Source of the DNA: Spartobacteria bacterium
GTDB taxonomy: Bacteria; Verrucomicrobiota; Verrucomicrobiia; Chthoniobacterales; Chthoniobacteraceae
Assembly: GCA_021324395.1 (NCBI GenBank)
Contig: JAJPJG010000049.1
Span: forward strand, 1 to 43,722
DNA length: 43,722 nucleotides
Direction: 5' to 3'
How positions within the stretch are numbered: the stretch's first letter is position 1; every line of letters begins with the position of its first letter. The translations under genes and the position numbers were made by a program. Of the stretch, positions 7,666 through 15,537 are shown piece by piece. The notes under the pieces are model-generated. The model made no database searches. It saw nothing but the letters and a program-made list of their open reading frames with translations, and was not told the origin of the DNA.

Positions 7666-9188
7666 TTCGGCACGGCGTAGGAAACTGCTTCGCCATGCGT
7701 GAAGTTGGGTTGGCGGTTTGGAAACAGTGCCTGGAAACGTCGCGCATTGAGATAGAGTTTTGAAGGATCCTGCGACGCCCGCAGTTGCAGTTCCTCGGTA
7801 AAATAATCCTCCTTTAGCTCGTGCTCGACTTCGTCAATGCGCGATTTTTGGACTAACAGAAAATCAGCATCGCATTTTGATGGCTTCAAGTCTTCGCCGT
7901 AATAACCAACGTGATCGAAATCGCCGAGCAGCCATGGAAGCGGGTGATAGCTTGCAACAATGATGTGGCCGTCGAGGTGATAATTCTCCGGATTGTCTTT
8001 CGCTAATTGCAGCAGTGGCTTCGTGAGCTTTGCGAGATCGGGCAAAGTTTGCACATAGACATACGGCTCGCGTTCGTCCGTATAGTGATAGTAATTGAGC
8101 CAGATGGTCAGCCCGGCATTCGCGCCAAAGAGTGTGGCGCAAATTAAAGTCGCGGTTTGTGGAACTCGTTCAATTAGCCGCGCGGCGAGATCTCCGAAGA
8201 CAAAAAAGAACGGCCAGAGCAGGGAAATGATGCACCACGGCGTCTTGTAATGAACAATGCTGTATGCGGTCAAAGTGCCGGTGCCGTAGATCGCGAGGTA
8301 ACGGATAAGCCGGTTCTTATTTGGAAGAAGGTTATACAAAACGCCAGCGAGCCCGATGAGCGCAACCCATTCGTAACGCACGATGAGCGGCCAAATCCAG
8401 TAATACCAAACCTTCTCGTGTCCGTTTCCTTTTTCGCCGGTATGAAACCATGCGACGTAGCATTGATACAGGCCTTTCAGCGACTTGAAGTCGAGCAGGT
8501 TGCCCGAGTAGAAAAACACAATCAGCGCGATTGCCGCGATGAAGCAGCAAGCCAGGTCACGCTTTGTCCATTGCTGTTGCGTCATCGGTTCGGCGCTGGA
8601 TGAGTGCGAAAGCTTCTCCAGCACGTAAACGCAAACAGCCGATAAAACGAATGCTGTGACGTGGATGACATAGGTTTCCTTTGTCAGGATCATTCCCGTA
8701 AGAGCCAGCGATAAAGCCCAGAGATATTGTTTTGTCCCGAACTTCCAAAGACCAGCGATAGCCCATGCTGCGAGAATTAGAAACAATACCAACTCCGACT
8801 CATGAATCGCATAGCGTCCGTAAAAAACCGCCCCGGGCGAAACTGCCATCGCGAGCGCAGCAATACGGCTGGCGCGCGTGCCGATGAAGCGATCGAAATT
8901 TAGCACGAGGTAAACCGTCGCCGAGCTGATCAGCACGATCGGCATTCGCAGAGTCCAGATATGGCGGCCGAATAGAGTTTGCGCCAAAAACAGGATATAA
9001 AAGTGCAGCGGCCCGTGATAGTTCGTCGGGTCGTAATGGAAGTATCCATTCTTCGTCATTTGATCGACGAACCAGCCGTTCACGCCCTCGTCGAAGTGCG
9101 GTGGCTTGATGCCGAGCCATAGCAAGCGCAGCACGAGCGCGAGTCCGACGATGAGCAGAGTGGGCCAGCGATTTTTTGGGATGGACAT
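7662..9188 (-). CDS. ArnT/PMT-like membrane glycosyltransferase, similar to the Agl23 (TIGR03663) group
   Basis: A 508-residue membrane protein of the GT39/ArnT superfamily. After helix 1 comes the first-loop segment PPHFDEGVNGWFVDQM with the expected Asp-Glu, then YDPTNYHGPLHFYILFLAQT and MAVSPGAVFYGRYAIHESE. These conserved patches are typical of the group named flippase activity-associated protein Agl23, although the exact function of bacterial members is unsettled. A soluble C-terminal region follows residue ~370 (HIIVASYHPLPWLLGDFD). The ATG at 9188 is preferred to an in-frame GTG at 9194. It is divergent from the GT2 gene with a 30-nt gap, and its stop overlaps the start of the next membrane protein. 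Confidence 0.83.
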   Translation of the reverse strand: MSIPKNRWPTLLIVGLALVLRLLWLGIKPPHFDEGVNGWFVDQMTKNGYFHYDPTNYHGPLHFYILFLAQTLFGRHIWTLRMPIVLISSATVYLVLNFDRFIGTRASRIAALAMAVSPGAVFYGRYAIHESELVLFLILAAWAIAGLWKFGTKQYLWALSLALTGMILTKETYVIHVTAFVLSAVCVYVLEKLSHSSSAEPMTQQQWTKRDLACCFIAAIALIVFFYSGNLLDFKSLKGLYQCYVAWFHTGEKGNGHEKVWYYWIWPLIVRYEWVALIGLAGVLYNLLPNKNRLIRYLAIYGTGTLTAYSIVHYKTPWCIISLLWPFFFVFGDLAARLIERVPQTATLICATLFGANAGLTIWLNYYHYTDEREPYVYVQTLPDLAKLTKPLLQLAKDNPENYHLDGHIIVASYHPLPWLLGDFDHVGYYGEDLKPSKCDADFLLVQKSRIDEVEHELKEDYFTEELQLRASQDPSKLYLNARRFQALFPNRQPNFTHGEAVSYAVPK

Positions 9189-9218
9189 GCGCACGTTTTC
9201 CTAAAACATCCCGCGTCG

Positions 9219-9971
9219 ATGCCGGAGCCAAAGCACTTGTCGATCGTCGTTCCCGCCTACAACGAGGCGAAGCGGCTGCCTGCCAGCTTGCGGCAAATGG
9301 CGGAGCATTTTGGCCGGTTCACGTTTCCATATGAAGTATTGATAATCGTCGAGCACAGCAGCGATGGAACGCTGGAATTAGCCGTCGAGTTCGCGGCGAA
9401 ACAAGCCAATTTTCACGTCGTCGATAACGCCGTGCATCGCGGTAAAGGCTACGCGGTTCGCAGCGGAATGTTGCGCGCGCAAGGCGAGTTCGTCTTTTAC
9501 ATGGACGCTGACTTGAGCGTGCCGCTGGCGGAGATCGAGCGCTTTCTCGCGCATTTTGAAAATTACCCGCATCACGATGTGCTCGTCGGCAATCGCCAGC
9601 ACGCGCAAAGCCGCATCGAAAAACGGCAGACGCCGCTGCGCCAAAAAATGGGTCAGGTTTTCAACACGATTTTGCGCACTCTTTCGCTGATGGAATTGCG
9701 CGACACGCAATGCGGCTTCAAGGCGTTTCGGGGCGATGCGGCGCGTGCGATTTTTGAGCGGCAGACGATCGACGGCTTTGCATTCGACGTCGAGGTGCTG
9801 CTGCTCGCGAAGACGCTCGGATACAAGGTCGTCGATTTGCCCGTGCGCTGGATCAATTCACCCGAATCAAAAGTGCGCATTTTGCGCGATAGCGCGCAGA
9901 TGCTTTGGGACACGCTGCGCATTCGTTCGCGGATCGCGCGGGAGATTGCGAAATTGAAGTCCGCGCGTTGA
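9219..9971 (+). CDS. Family 2 glycosyltransferase, dolichyl/polyprenyl-phosphate glucosyltransferase type
   Basis: A 250-residue GT-A enzyme without membrane helices. Visible motifs are SIVVPAYNEAKRLP (8-21), HRGKGYAVRSGML (73-85), the DXD-like YMDADLSVPLAEIERF (94-109), and a late catalytic block DTQCGFKAFR followed by GFAFDVEVLLLA and VRWINSPESKV. This order matches the dolichyl-phosphate glucose synthase branch of GT2, which loads sugar from a nucleotide onto a polyprenyl phosphate. The donor-binding segment usually reads VDDGSxDGT, but here reads VEHSSDGT (44-51), so the first Asp pair is changed. The gene probably supplies the donor for the two divergent GT-C-like proteins. Confidence 0.87.
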   Translation: MPEPKHLSIVVPAYNEAKRLPASLRQMAEHFGRFTFPYEVLIIVEHSSDGTLELAVEFAAKQANFHVVDNAVHRGKGYAVRSGMLRAQGEFVFYMDADLSVPLAEIERFLAHFENYPHHDVLVGNRQHAQSRIEKRQTPLRQKMGQVFNTILRTLSLMELRDTQCGFKAFRGDAARAIFERQTIDGFAFDVEVLLLAKTLGYKVVDLPVRWINSPESKVRILRDSAQMLWDTLRIRSRIAREIAKLKSAR

Positions 9972-9987
9972 TTCATTTTAAAGAAAC

Positions 9988-10419
9988 ATGCGCATTTTGA
10001 TCGTCGATGGACATAGCGTGATCTTCGCGTGGCCCGAAATGCGAAAGCTGCACGCGCGTCGCAACGTGCTGGCGCGCGATGCGGTAGTGAAATTGCTCAC
10101 CGAATATCACGACGCGTCGGGCACGCATGTGGTCGCGGTCTTTGACGGCAAGGGCACCAAATGGAGCGAGGTGACGGAACCCGGCGGCATCCAGGTTTTT
10201 TACTCGGGCGCGGATCAGACTGCGGACGAAATCATCGAGCGGCTCGTCGCGAAATACGGGCAGCAAAATGAAATCACCGTCGCGACCGACGATCACCTCG
10301 AGCAGCAGACGGTGAACTCGTTTGGGGCTTCGTTTATTTCATCGGAAGGACTGAAGCTTCTGCTCGACAATATGCGCACCAGTTTTGCGCGTGAATTGAA
10401 GAAGTTTAAACGACAGTAG
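9988..10419 (+). CDS. YacP-like NYN-domain protein (possible ribonuclease)
   Basis: A 143-residue PIN-like protein. It starts with the strand MRILIVDGHSVIF, whose Asp is the first acidic site of NYN/PIN nucleases. VVAVFDGKGTK, YSGADQTADEIIERLVAKYG and ITVATDDHLEQQTV supply the further acidic residues. This matches the YacP/DUF901 family; Bacillus Rae1 (YacP) cleaves mRNA at the ribosome. A nuclease role here is inferred from family only. It lies 16 nt after the GT2 gene and probably shares its transcript. Confidence 0.82.
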   Translation: MRILIVDGHSVIFAWPEMRKLHARRNVLARDAVVKLLTEYHDASGTHVVAVFDGKGTKWSEVTEPGGIQVFYSGADQTADEIIERLVAKYGQQNEITVATDDHLEQQTVNSFGASFISSEGLKLLLDNMRTSFARELKKFKRQ

Positions 10420-10432
10420 CGCGAGAAGCAGG

Positions 10433-10462
10433 TTGACCGCCCGCGCACCTCGCGCGTAATTT
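10433..10462 (+). promoter_or_regulatory. Candidate sigma-70-type promoter of the ABC ATPase gene
   Basis: TTGACC (10433-10438) and TAATTT (10457-10462) are 18 nt apart and end 25 nt before the ATG at 10488. A loose inverted repeat, GCGCGAG (10419-10425) and CTCGCGC (10449-10455), brackets the -35 box. It may be an operator or the remains of a terminator. Judged by eye only. Confidence 0.4.
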
Positions 10463-10487
10463 CGGCACCCGCACCGCAATTTTCCCA

Positions 10488-11606
10488 ATGGCGAAAGTAT
10501 CCCTCCGCAACGTTTTCAAAATCTACAAGGGTGACAAAGGCAAGGACGTCACCGCAGTTCAGGATTTCAACCTCGAGGTCGAAGATCGCGAGTTTGTTGT
10601 TTTTGTCGGGCCTTCAGGCTGTGGAAAATCGACGACGCTGAGGATGATCGCGGGGCTCGAGGAAATTTCGCGGGGCGATGTATTCATCGGCGACAAGCGC
10701 GTGAACGACGTGCCACCGAAGGATCGCGACATCGCGATGGTTTTCCAAAATTACGCGCTGTATCCGCACATGAGCGTTTACGAGAACCTCGCGTTCGGTT
10801 TGAAGCTGCGAAAATTTCCGAAAGCCGAAATCAAAAAGCGAGTTCAGGAGGCCGCGGCCATTCTCGGCATCCAGGATTATCTCGATCGCAAGCCGAAGGC
10901 GCTTTCCGGTGGACAGCGGCAGCGCGTGGCTGTTGGGCGCGCGATTGTGCGCCAGCCGAAAGTTTTTTTGTTCGACGAACCGCTCTCAAACCTCGACGCA
11001 AAAATGCGCGTGCAGATGCGCACGGAAATCACAAAGCTCCACCAGCGTTTGCAGGCGACGATGATCTACGTCACGCATGACCAGATCGAGGCGATGACAA
11101 TGGGCGATCGCATCGTTGTGATGAAAGATGGCGTGGTTCAGCAAATCGACGCGCCGTTAAAACTCTACAATCATCCTGTAAATCTCTTCGTTGCCGGATT
11201 TTTGGGCAGCCCGCCGATGAATTTCATCACCGGCAAACTCAAGGACGCGCCCGACGGTGTGATTTTTAAGGAAATCAGCGGCGGAGTAATCGAGTGCAAA
11301 TTTACCGACAAACCTGCAGCGAAGGAATTCGTCGGCAAAGATGTCGTGCTTGGCATTCGCCCGGAAAACCTCGAAGTGATCACCGATACCAATCGGCCGG
11401 TCGTCTGCCGTTTTCAGGCGATCGTCGACATCGTGGAACCGATGGGCGCGGAGACGAACATCTATCTGCAAACCGGTGCGCACACGGCGATCTCGCGCAC
11501 GGAAACTGCGATCGATCACAGTGAAGTTGGCCATCGGCTACAGTTCGAGATCAACACGGCGAAAGCGCACCTGTTCGATCCGGTGACGACGCAGCGGATT
11601 GCGTAG
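10488..11606 (+). CDS. ABC transporter ATP-binding protein, MalK/UgpC/MsmX type
   Basis: A 372-residue ATPase of the CUT1 sugar importer type. Seen are Walker A GPSGCGKST (about residues 42-50), Q-loop VFQNYALYPHMSV, the signature LSGGQRQRVAVGRA, Walker B VFLFDEPLSNLD, and a switch His in YVTHDQIEAM. A C-terminal TOBE/MalK-like regulatory region (about 240-372) contains VVLGIRPENLEV. Such proteins power uptake of maltose, glycerol-3-phosphate or oligosaccharides, and often serve several permeases. No permease or binding protein lies nearby, so the substrate is unknown. The stop is 1 nt from the stop of the convergent tsaD. Confidence 0.93.
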   Translation: MAKVSLRNVFKIYKGDKGKDVTAVQDFNLEVEDREFVVFVGPSGCGKSTTLRMIAGLEEISRGDVFIGDKRVNDVPPKDRDIAMVFQNYALYPHMSVYENLAFGLKLRKFPKAEIKKRVQEAAAILGIQDYLDRKPKALSGGQRQRVAVGRAIVRQPKVFLFDEPLSNLDAKMRVQMRTEITKLHQRLQATMIYVTHDQIEAMTMGDRIVVMKDGVVQQIDAPLKLYNHPVNLFVAGFLGSPPMNFITGKLKDAPDGVIFKEISGGVIECKFTDKPAAKEFVGKDVVLGIRPENLEVITDTNRPVVCRFQAIVDIVEPMGAETNIYLQTGAHTAISRTETAIDHSEVGHRLQFEINTAKAHLFDPVTTQRIA

Positions 11607-11607
11607 T

Positions 11608-12618
11608 TTAAGCTACGAGCCGCAGATTTGGATCAATGTCCGCGCTCAGCGGCGACGACTCGCCGCGCGCGAATTTTTGCGCAGCGACAAACGCGATCAT
11701 CGCTGCGTTGTCGGTGCAGAGTTTTGGCTCGGCGATGAGCAATTCGATGCCGTTCTCCGCGCAAGCAGCTTTGAATTTTTCGCGCAGCCGCGAATTGCAA
11801 CTCACGCCTCCGCTGACCGTGACGAGCCGTTTCCCGTGCGATTTTGCAGCGGCCATTGTTTTGCTCACGAGCACATCGACGACGGCTTCCTGGAACGACG
11901 CACAGACGTCGTTGGTGCAGTCGCGATCAAGTTTCGGCAGCAAATAACGAACGGATGTTTTTAGACCGCTGAACGAAAAATTAAAATCGCCGGAGTGCAG
12001 CATGCTTCGCGGAAAATCAAAGCGCATCGGATCGCCGTCGCGCGCGCGGCGATCAATCTCCGGTCCGCCTGGATAGGGAAGCTGAAGCAGCTTGCCGACT
12101 TTATCGAAAGCTTCGCCCGCTGCGTCGTCACGCGTTTGTCCGAGCAGTCGGTAGTTGGCGAAACTCTCGATCTCGACGAGCAGCGTGTGTCCGCCGCTAA
12201 CGACGAGCGCGATGCAAGGCACAATCTCGCATCCAAAAAACGGCGAAAGCAGATGGCCCTCGATGTGGTTAATCGCGAGGAAAGGCTTGCGCAGACTGAG
12301 CGCTAGTCCTTTTGCCGCCGAAGCGCCAATCATTAGTGATGTCGCCAAGCCCGGCCCTGAGGTCGCTGCGAATGCGTCGATTTCCTTTAGTTCAACTTCA
12401 GCGCGTGAAAGCGCGAAGTCGATGAGCGGCCGTAATTGTGTGAGGTGGTGCCGCGATGCAACTTCGGGAACAACTCCGCCGTAAGCCTGATGCAGCGTGA
12501 CCTGCGAAGCTACTTCGCTCGCGAGCAACTTGCCATTGCCGCGTAGAATTGCAACTGCTGTTTCATCGCACGAAGTCTCAATCGCGAGCACGCTCGCGCC
12601 CGCATTGCGCGCGCTCAA
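11608..12618 (-). CDS. tsaD: tRNA N6-adenosine threonylcarbamoyltransferase TsaD
   Basis: A 336-residue protein that transfers threonylcarbamoyl from TC-AMP to A37 of ANN-decoding tRNAs, together with TsaB and TsaE. The N-terminal ASKHA motif is LAIETSCDETAVAI, the metal-binding HIEGH is at 118-122, ALVVSGGHTLLVEI follows, and the nucleotide site ends in SGGVSCNSRLRE. Length is normal for bacterial TsaD. The only start placed near the first strand is TTG at 12618, which overlaps the TGA of ctpA as TTGA; a GTG 27 nt later is the alternative. Its co-directional overlap with ctpA suggests translational coupling. Confidence 0.95.
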   Translation of the reverse strand: MSARNAGASVLAIETSCDETAVAILRGNGKLLASEVASQVTLHQAYGGVVPEVASRHHLTQLRPLIDFALSRAEVELKEIDAFAATSGPGLATSLMIGASAAKGLALSLRKPFLAINHIEGHLLSPFFGCEIVPCIALVVSGGHTLLVEIESFANYRLLGQTRDDAAGEAFDKVGKLLQLPYPGGPEIDRRARDGDPMRFDFPRSMLHSGDFNFSFSGLKTSVRYLLPKLDRDCTNDVCASFQEAVVDVLVSKTMAAAKSHGKRLVTVSGGVSCNSRLREKFKAACAENGIELLIAEPKLCTDNAAMIAFVAAQKFARGESSPLSADIDPNLRLVA

Positions 12619-13934
12619 CTTTTCGCCGCGGTATCTTTTTTAGCGGCTTTGTCTTTGGGCAGTGTGCGTTCGGCGTAGATCATCACGCCTTTCAGCGCAT
12701 CGACTGCGCGCTCGAGTTGTGTGTCGTGAAAGCCGACGAGTTCCTTTTTGTCGACGTCGCTAAGTAACTCTTCGCGGCGGGCGAGAAGTAACTGCCGTTC
12801 CTGGTCGGGCGTGAGGGTCGCGAGAATGTTTGGTGCGACACCGTGCTCGTGGATGACCTGCTTACTCGGTGTGTAGTATTTCGCAGTGGTCAGGCGAAGC
12901 GCGGAGCCGTCGGGTAGTTGGATTACGCTTTGCACAGAGCCTTTGCCAAAGGTTGTCTCGCCGACAAGAATCGCGCGATTCAGGTCCTTCAGTGCGCCGG
13001 CGACAATCTCCGCGCCGCTTGCGCTGCTGCCGTTGATAAGCACCGCGACCGGATACTTCGGGCGCGGCTTTGTGTTATCGGCTGTCGGGTAAGTGCGCTT
13101 TTGTGAAGCGACACGACCTTCTGTGGAAACAACGACCGTGTGCGGCGGCACAAATTGTCCGCAAACATCGACCGCACTATTCAGCAAACCGCCCGGATTG
13201 TAGCGAAGATCGAGAACTAGAGCCTGCATCCCTTTTGCCTCCAACTCGTCGAGCTTCTTTCCGAGATCAGCGGCGGTCGGCTCATTGAATTGTGTGATGC
13301 GAACATACCCCATTTTATAGTCGCCGCTAAGCTCGGCATCGAGAATCTTCGCGTCTTTTACGCTCTCCACTTTGATGATCGCACGCTCGATCACGTAGTC
13401 CTTAATCTCACGTGTCGCAGGGCGCATGATCGTAAGAGTGACCTTCTCGCCTGGATTGCCGCGAAGCTTTGTAATCGCTTCGTTCAGCTCCATTTTTTCG
13501 GTCGGAACTCCATCAATTTTTAAAATCTGATCACCCGGCAGCAACCCGGCTTTGAAGCCGGGAGTATCTTCCATTGGCGATACGATGACGAGATTTCCAT
13601 CTTTCATCGAAACGACTACGCCGAGTCCGCCGAACTGGCTTTTGGTATCATCCTGCATGCCCTTGAAGTCATTCGAGTCCATGAATTGACTGTGCGGATC
13701 GAGTGCCGCGAGCATGCCTTTCATGGCCGCATAAGTCAGGTCGTGGTAGCTGATCTTTTTGTCGTCCACATAGTCCTGCCGGATCAACTGCAGAGCACGC
13801 GTAAAAACCGAGACATTCGCGTAGGCCGAGTCGTCCTTTGCGTCAGTGGCCGCCCAGACGTCGAATGAACGACCGGCAACAAACGCAACCGCCATGAGTA
13901 TTGCGGTAGCGGAGATAAGAAGACGTTTTTTCAT
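12615..13934 (-). CDS. ctpA: S41-family C-terminal processing peptidase (CtpA/Prc-like)
   Basis: A 439-residue exported serine protease. The N-terminus has a signal sequence or anchor (KKRLLISATAILMAVAFVAG). The PDZ domain spans about 105-190 (QFGGLGVVVSMKDG, GLLPGDQILKIDG). The protease domain has the S41 pattern VLDLRYNPGGLL, then NGSSASGAEIVAGAL with the catalytic Ser, and TTFGKGSVQS with the catalytic Lys. The C-terminal ~70 residues are a charged tail. The family trims C-termini of envelope proteins. The ATG at 13934 is preferred to the far upstream TTG-type starts because it begins the signal sequence. It is followed by tsaD with a 4-nt overlap. Confidence 0.92.
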   Translation of the reverse strand: MKKRLLISATAILMAVAFVAGRSFDVWAATDAKDDSAYANVSVFTRALQLIRQDYVDDKKISYHDLTYAAMKGMLAALDPHSQFMDSNDFKGMQDDTKSQFGGLGVVVSMKDGNLVIVSPMEDTPGFKAGLLPGDQILKIDGVPTEKMELNEAITKLRGNPGEKVTLTIMRPATREIKDYVIERAIIKVESVKDAKILDAELSGDYKMGYVRITQFNEPTAADLGKKLDELEAKGMQALVLDLRYNPGGLLNSAVDVCGQFVPPHTVVVSTEGRVASQKRTYPTADNTKPRPKYPVAVLINGSSASGAEIVAGALKDLNRAILVGETTFGKGSVQSVIQLPDGSALRLTTAKYYTPSKQVIHEHGVAPNILATLTPDQERQLLLARREELLSDVDKKELVGFHDTQLERAVDALKGVMIYAERTLPKDKAAKKDTAAKS

Positions 13935-14027
13935 GCGCAGGAACGCTAGCACATTCCGAAGTAAAGAAAAGCAGCGGATTTTAGCTGAAAGCGAGCTAAT
14001 CGGGATTACTCTCAGCAAGGCTCGGTC

Positions 14028-14045
14028 ATAGCTCTTATAGCTCTT
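14028..14045. repeat. Short tandem 9-bp repeat
   Basis: ATAGCTCTT occurs twice head to tail (14028-14036, 14037-14045) in the space between divergent ctpA and the histone-like gene. A 7-bp inverted repeat AAGAAAT/ATTTCTT (14055-14061, 14076-14082) follows just ahead of a promoter. These may be protein-binding sites, but nothing proves it. Confidence 0.35.
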
Positions 14046-14092
14046 TTGAGATGAAAGAAATAACTCCGTAGTAAAATTTCTTAAAAGATATG

Positions 14093-14122
14093 TTGACGGA
14101 ATGTTGCTTGGGATAGTAACTA
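14093..14122 (+). promoter_or_regulatory. Candidate promoter placing the start of transcription at or near the ATG
   Basis: TTGACG (14093-14098) and TAACTA (14117-14122) are 18 nt apart. Transcription would begin near 14129, 2 nt before the ATG at 14131, giving a leaderless or almost leaderless mRNA. No Shine-Dalgarno sequence is seen before the ATG. Alternative -10 boxes nearby (TAGTAA, TAGCTA) give similar starts. Confidence 0.4.
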
Positions 14123-14130
14123 GCTAACCT

Positions 14131-14544
14131 ATGACTACACCTATCTCACTTGCATCTCTCAAAGAGGGAGTGAAAATCCGTGAGCAGATCGCGCAACTCG
14201 AAGCCCGTTTAGCAAAACTCTTCGGCGGTGATCGTTCTGCTGCATCGAAAGCACCAGCTACCACAGCATCGAAAGGTCCTAAAAAACGCGGACCTGGAAA
14301 ACTCAGCGCCGCCGCACGCGCGAAGATTTCCGCTGCTGCAAAAGCTCGCTGGGCCAAGATCAAAGGAAAAGCTACCTCCAAGCCTGCTGCAAAAGCACCG
14401 GCTAAAGCCGCTGCGAAATCTGCCAAATCAGCCAAGAAAAAAGGTGGACTTACTCCCGAAGGCCGCGCTCGTCTCGCTGCTGCGATGAAAGCGCGCTGGG
14501 CCGCTCGGAAAAAAGAAGGCGGGAAAGCTCCCAACGCCAAGTAA
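14131..14544 (+). CDS. Histone H1-like, Lys/Ala-rich basic DNA-binding protein
   Basis: A 137-residue, very basic protein. Residues 1-32 look like a short helix able to form a coiled coil (VKIREQIAQLEARLAKLF). A Lys/Ala/Pro-rich linker follows, and two copies of a related motif: LSAAARAKISAAAKARWAKI (58-77) and LTPEGRARLAAAMKARWAAR (107-126), each ending in lysines and preceded by a KK(R)G-type stretch. Between them lies a KPAAKAPAKAAAKSAKSAKK tract like eukaryotic H1 tails. Family knowledge suggests nucleoid compaction or gene silencing; that is inference. It stands alone, with its own promoter and a strong downstream terminator, which fits an abundant chromosomal protein. The reverse strand is also open here but has no coding character. 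Confidence 0.8.
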   Translation: MTTPISLASLKEGVKIREQIAQLEARLAKLFGGDRSAASKAPATTASKGPKKRGPGKLSAAARAKISAAAKARWAKIKGKATSKPAAKAPAKAAAKSAKSAKKKGGLTPEGRARLAAAMKARWAARKKEGGKAPNAK

Positions 14545-14570
14545 GCACCCTTTGAAGGGCTTTACAAATT

Positions 14571-14609
14571 GACGCAGAAGTCCTCGCGGCTTCTGCGTCG
14601 TTTGCTTTT
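14571..14609 (+). terminator. Intrinsic terminator after the histone-like gene
   Basis: A perfect 10-bp stem GACGCAGAAG (14571-14580) and CTTCTGCGTC (14590-14599), with a 9-nt loop, is followed by GTTTGCTTTT. It lies between the stop of the histone-like gene (14544) and the convergent aldolase stop (14608). It acts clearly on the plus strand; the reverse side has only a weak T stretch. Confidence 0.82.
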
Positions 14610-15363
14610 AGAGCTTCAGCGCACGCTGGCGGTAGTGCTCATCAATCCGATTTGCGATGCGATTGACGTTTTCCGGACTGAGGAAATTTGGGCCGCCAAG
14701 GATAGCTGCACCGATGAAAATTTCGGCTGCTTTTTTCGCCATGAACATCGCTGCTTTTACAGCTTCGGCGGAAGCGCCAAGCGTGATGAGTCCGTGGTTC
14801 TCCAGCAGGATTAAGCGCGGCGCTTTTCCAAACTGATCCATATAGCGTTGCGTCTCGCTGCGGATAATCTGCGAAAGCCTTAAACCCGGATCCGTGTAAG
14901 GCACAAATACCGCAGCAGGCCCGCAACAGACAATCTCATCGGGGAACAATTTCCTCGTCGCAAACTCCCGCGCCCGTGGCGAACAAAGGATTTGGTTTAC
15001 CGTTATACTATGAGTGTGCCCGATAAATTCGACGGCCGGCAGACTGAGCAGGTATGCATGGAAAAGGGCTTCGACAGAGGGTTTCTTCGCATTTTGATCC
15101 ACGCGGCTCGCGAATAACTCATCCTCGATCTGCTGATCAGTGAGATCATCGCGGTCGAGCATCGCCAGCAAAGGCGCGAACCGACATTCGACTACATCGC
15201 TCTCGCACAACGTGCCGAGGCTGCTGCCGCTCGCTTTTACGATGAAAGTCTCATCGCTCAATTTTGCCGAGGTATTGCCTTCGCCGAGGATTGCCAGGTC
15301 GCGGTGCTCGGCCCCGAGTTCGTGAGATAGGCTAATGAGTGTTGCGCGCTTATCGGAAGTCAT
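14608..15363 (-). CDS. Class II aldolase/adducin-family protein
   Basis: A 251-residue zinc-dependent aldolase or epimerase-like enzyme. Seen are GEGNTSAKL (27-35, the phosphate/GN loop), IVKASGSSLGTL, the SVEALFHAYLL helix with the likely catalytic Glu (about 99), the zinc ligands in FIGHTHSITVN (His116 and His118), and the third His in LLENHGLITLG near 200. The family includes fuculose- and rhamnulose-1-phosphate aldolases and ribulose-5-phosphate 4-epimerase; the substrate cannot be read from sequence. Presence beside a pectin-rhamnose degrader in the same window is suggestive but distant. The ATG at 15363 is preferred over a TTG at 15390. It is divergent from ppc. Confidence 0.88.
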   Translation of the reverse strand: MTSDKRATLISLSHELGAEHRDLAILGEGNTSAKLSDETFIVKASGSSLGTLCESDVVECRFAPLLAMLDRDDLTDQQIEDELFASRVDQNAKKPSVEALFHAYLLSLPAVEFIGHTHSITVNQILCSPRAREFATRKLFPDEIVCCGPAAVFVPYTDPGLRLSQIIRSETQRYMDQFGKAPRLILLENHGLITLGASAEAVKAAMFMAKKAAEIFIGAAILGGPNFLSPENVNRIANRIDEHYRQRALKL

Positions 15364-15460
15364 GTGTCGGTTATATGCGGCGTCAATCAAAACGCGAGCT
15401 ATCTCGCGTTTTGTCGGATTTTGTAGTTGCCCGCGGATGAGTTTTCACCAACAGTCCGCC

Positions 15461-15483
15461 CACGTGTGGCTCTACGACACGTG
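15461..15483. promoter_or_regulatory. Inverted repeat CACGTGT-N9-ACACGTG upstream of ppc
   Basis: CACGTGT (15461-15467) and ACACGTG (15477-15483) are perfect inverted 7-mers 54 nt before the ppc ATG. Each half holds the palindrome CACGTG. It could be an operator for a dimeric regulator or a leader hairpin. It is followed by A's on the plus strand and so is not a terminator for that strand. Confidence 0.4.
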
Positions 15484-15525
15484 CAAAAAAATTAACAACG
15501 TCAGGCTCAACCCAAGCTTCTTGAT

Positions 15526-15531
15526 GGGAGG
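15526..15531 (+). promoter_or_regulatory. Shine-Dalgarno site of ppc
   Basis: GGGAGG lies 6 nt before the ATG at 15538. It is one of the few well-formed ribosome-binding sites in the window, where many genes have none, and supports this start. Confidence 0.7.
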
Positions 15532-15537
15532 CGCGCG

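Noticed and set aside
14124..14540. 138-codon minus-strand open frame
   Set aside because: Exact shadow of the Lys/Ala-rich histone-like gene; its Phe/Ala-rich sequence is the complement of that composition.
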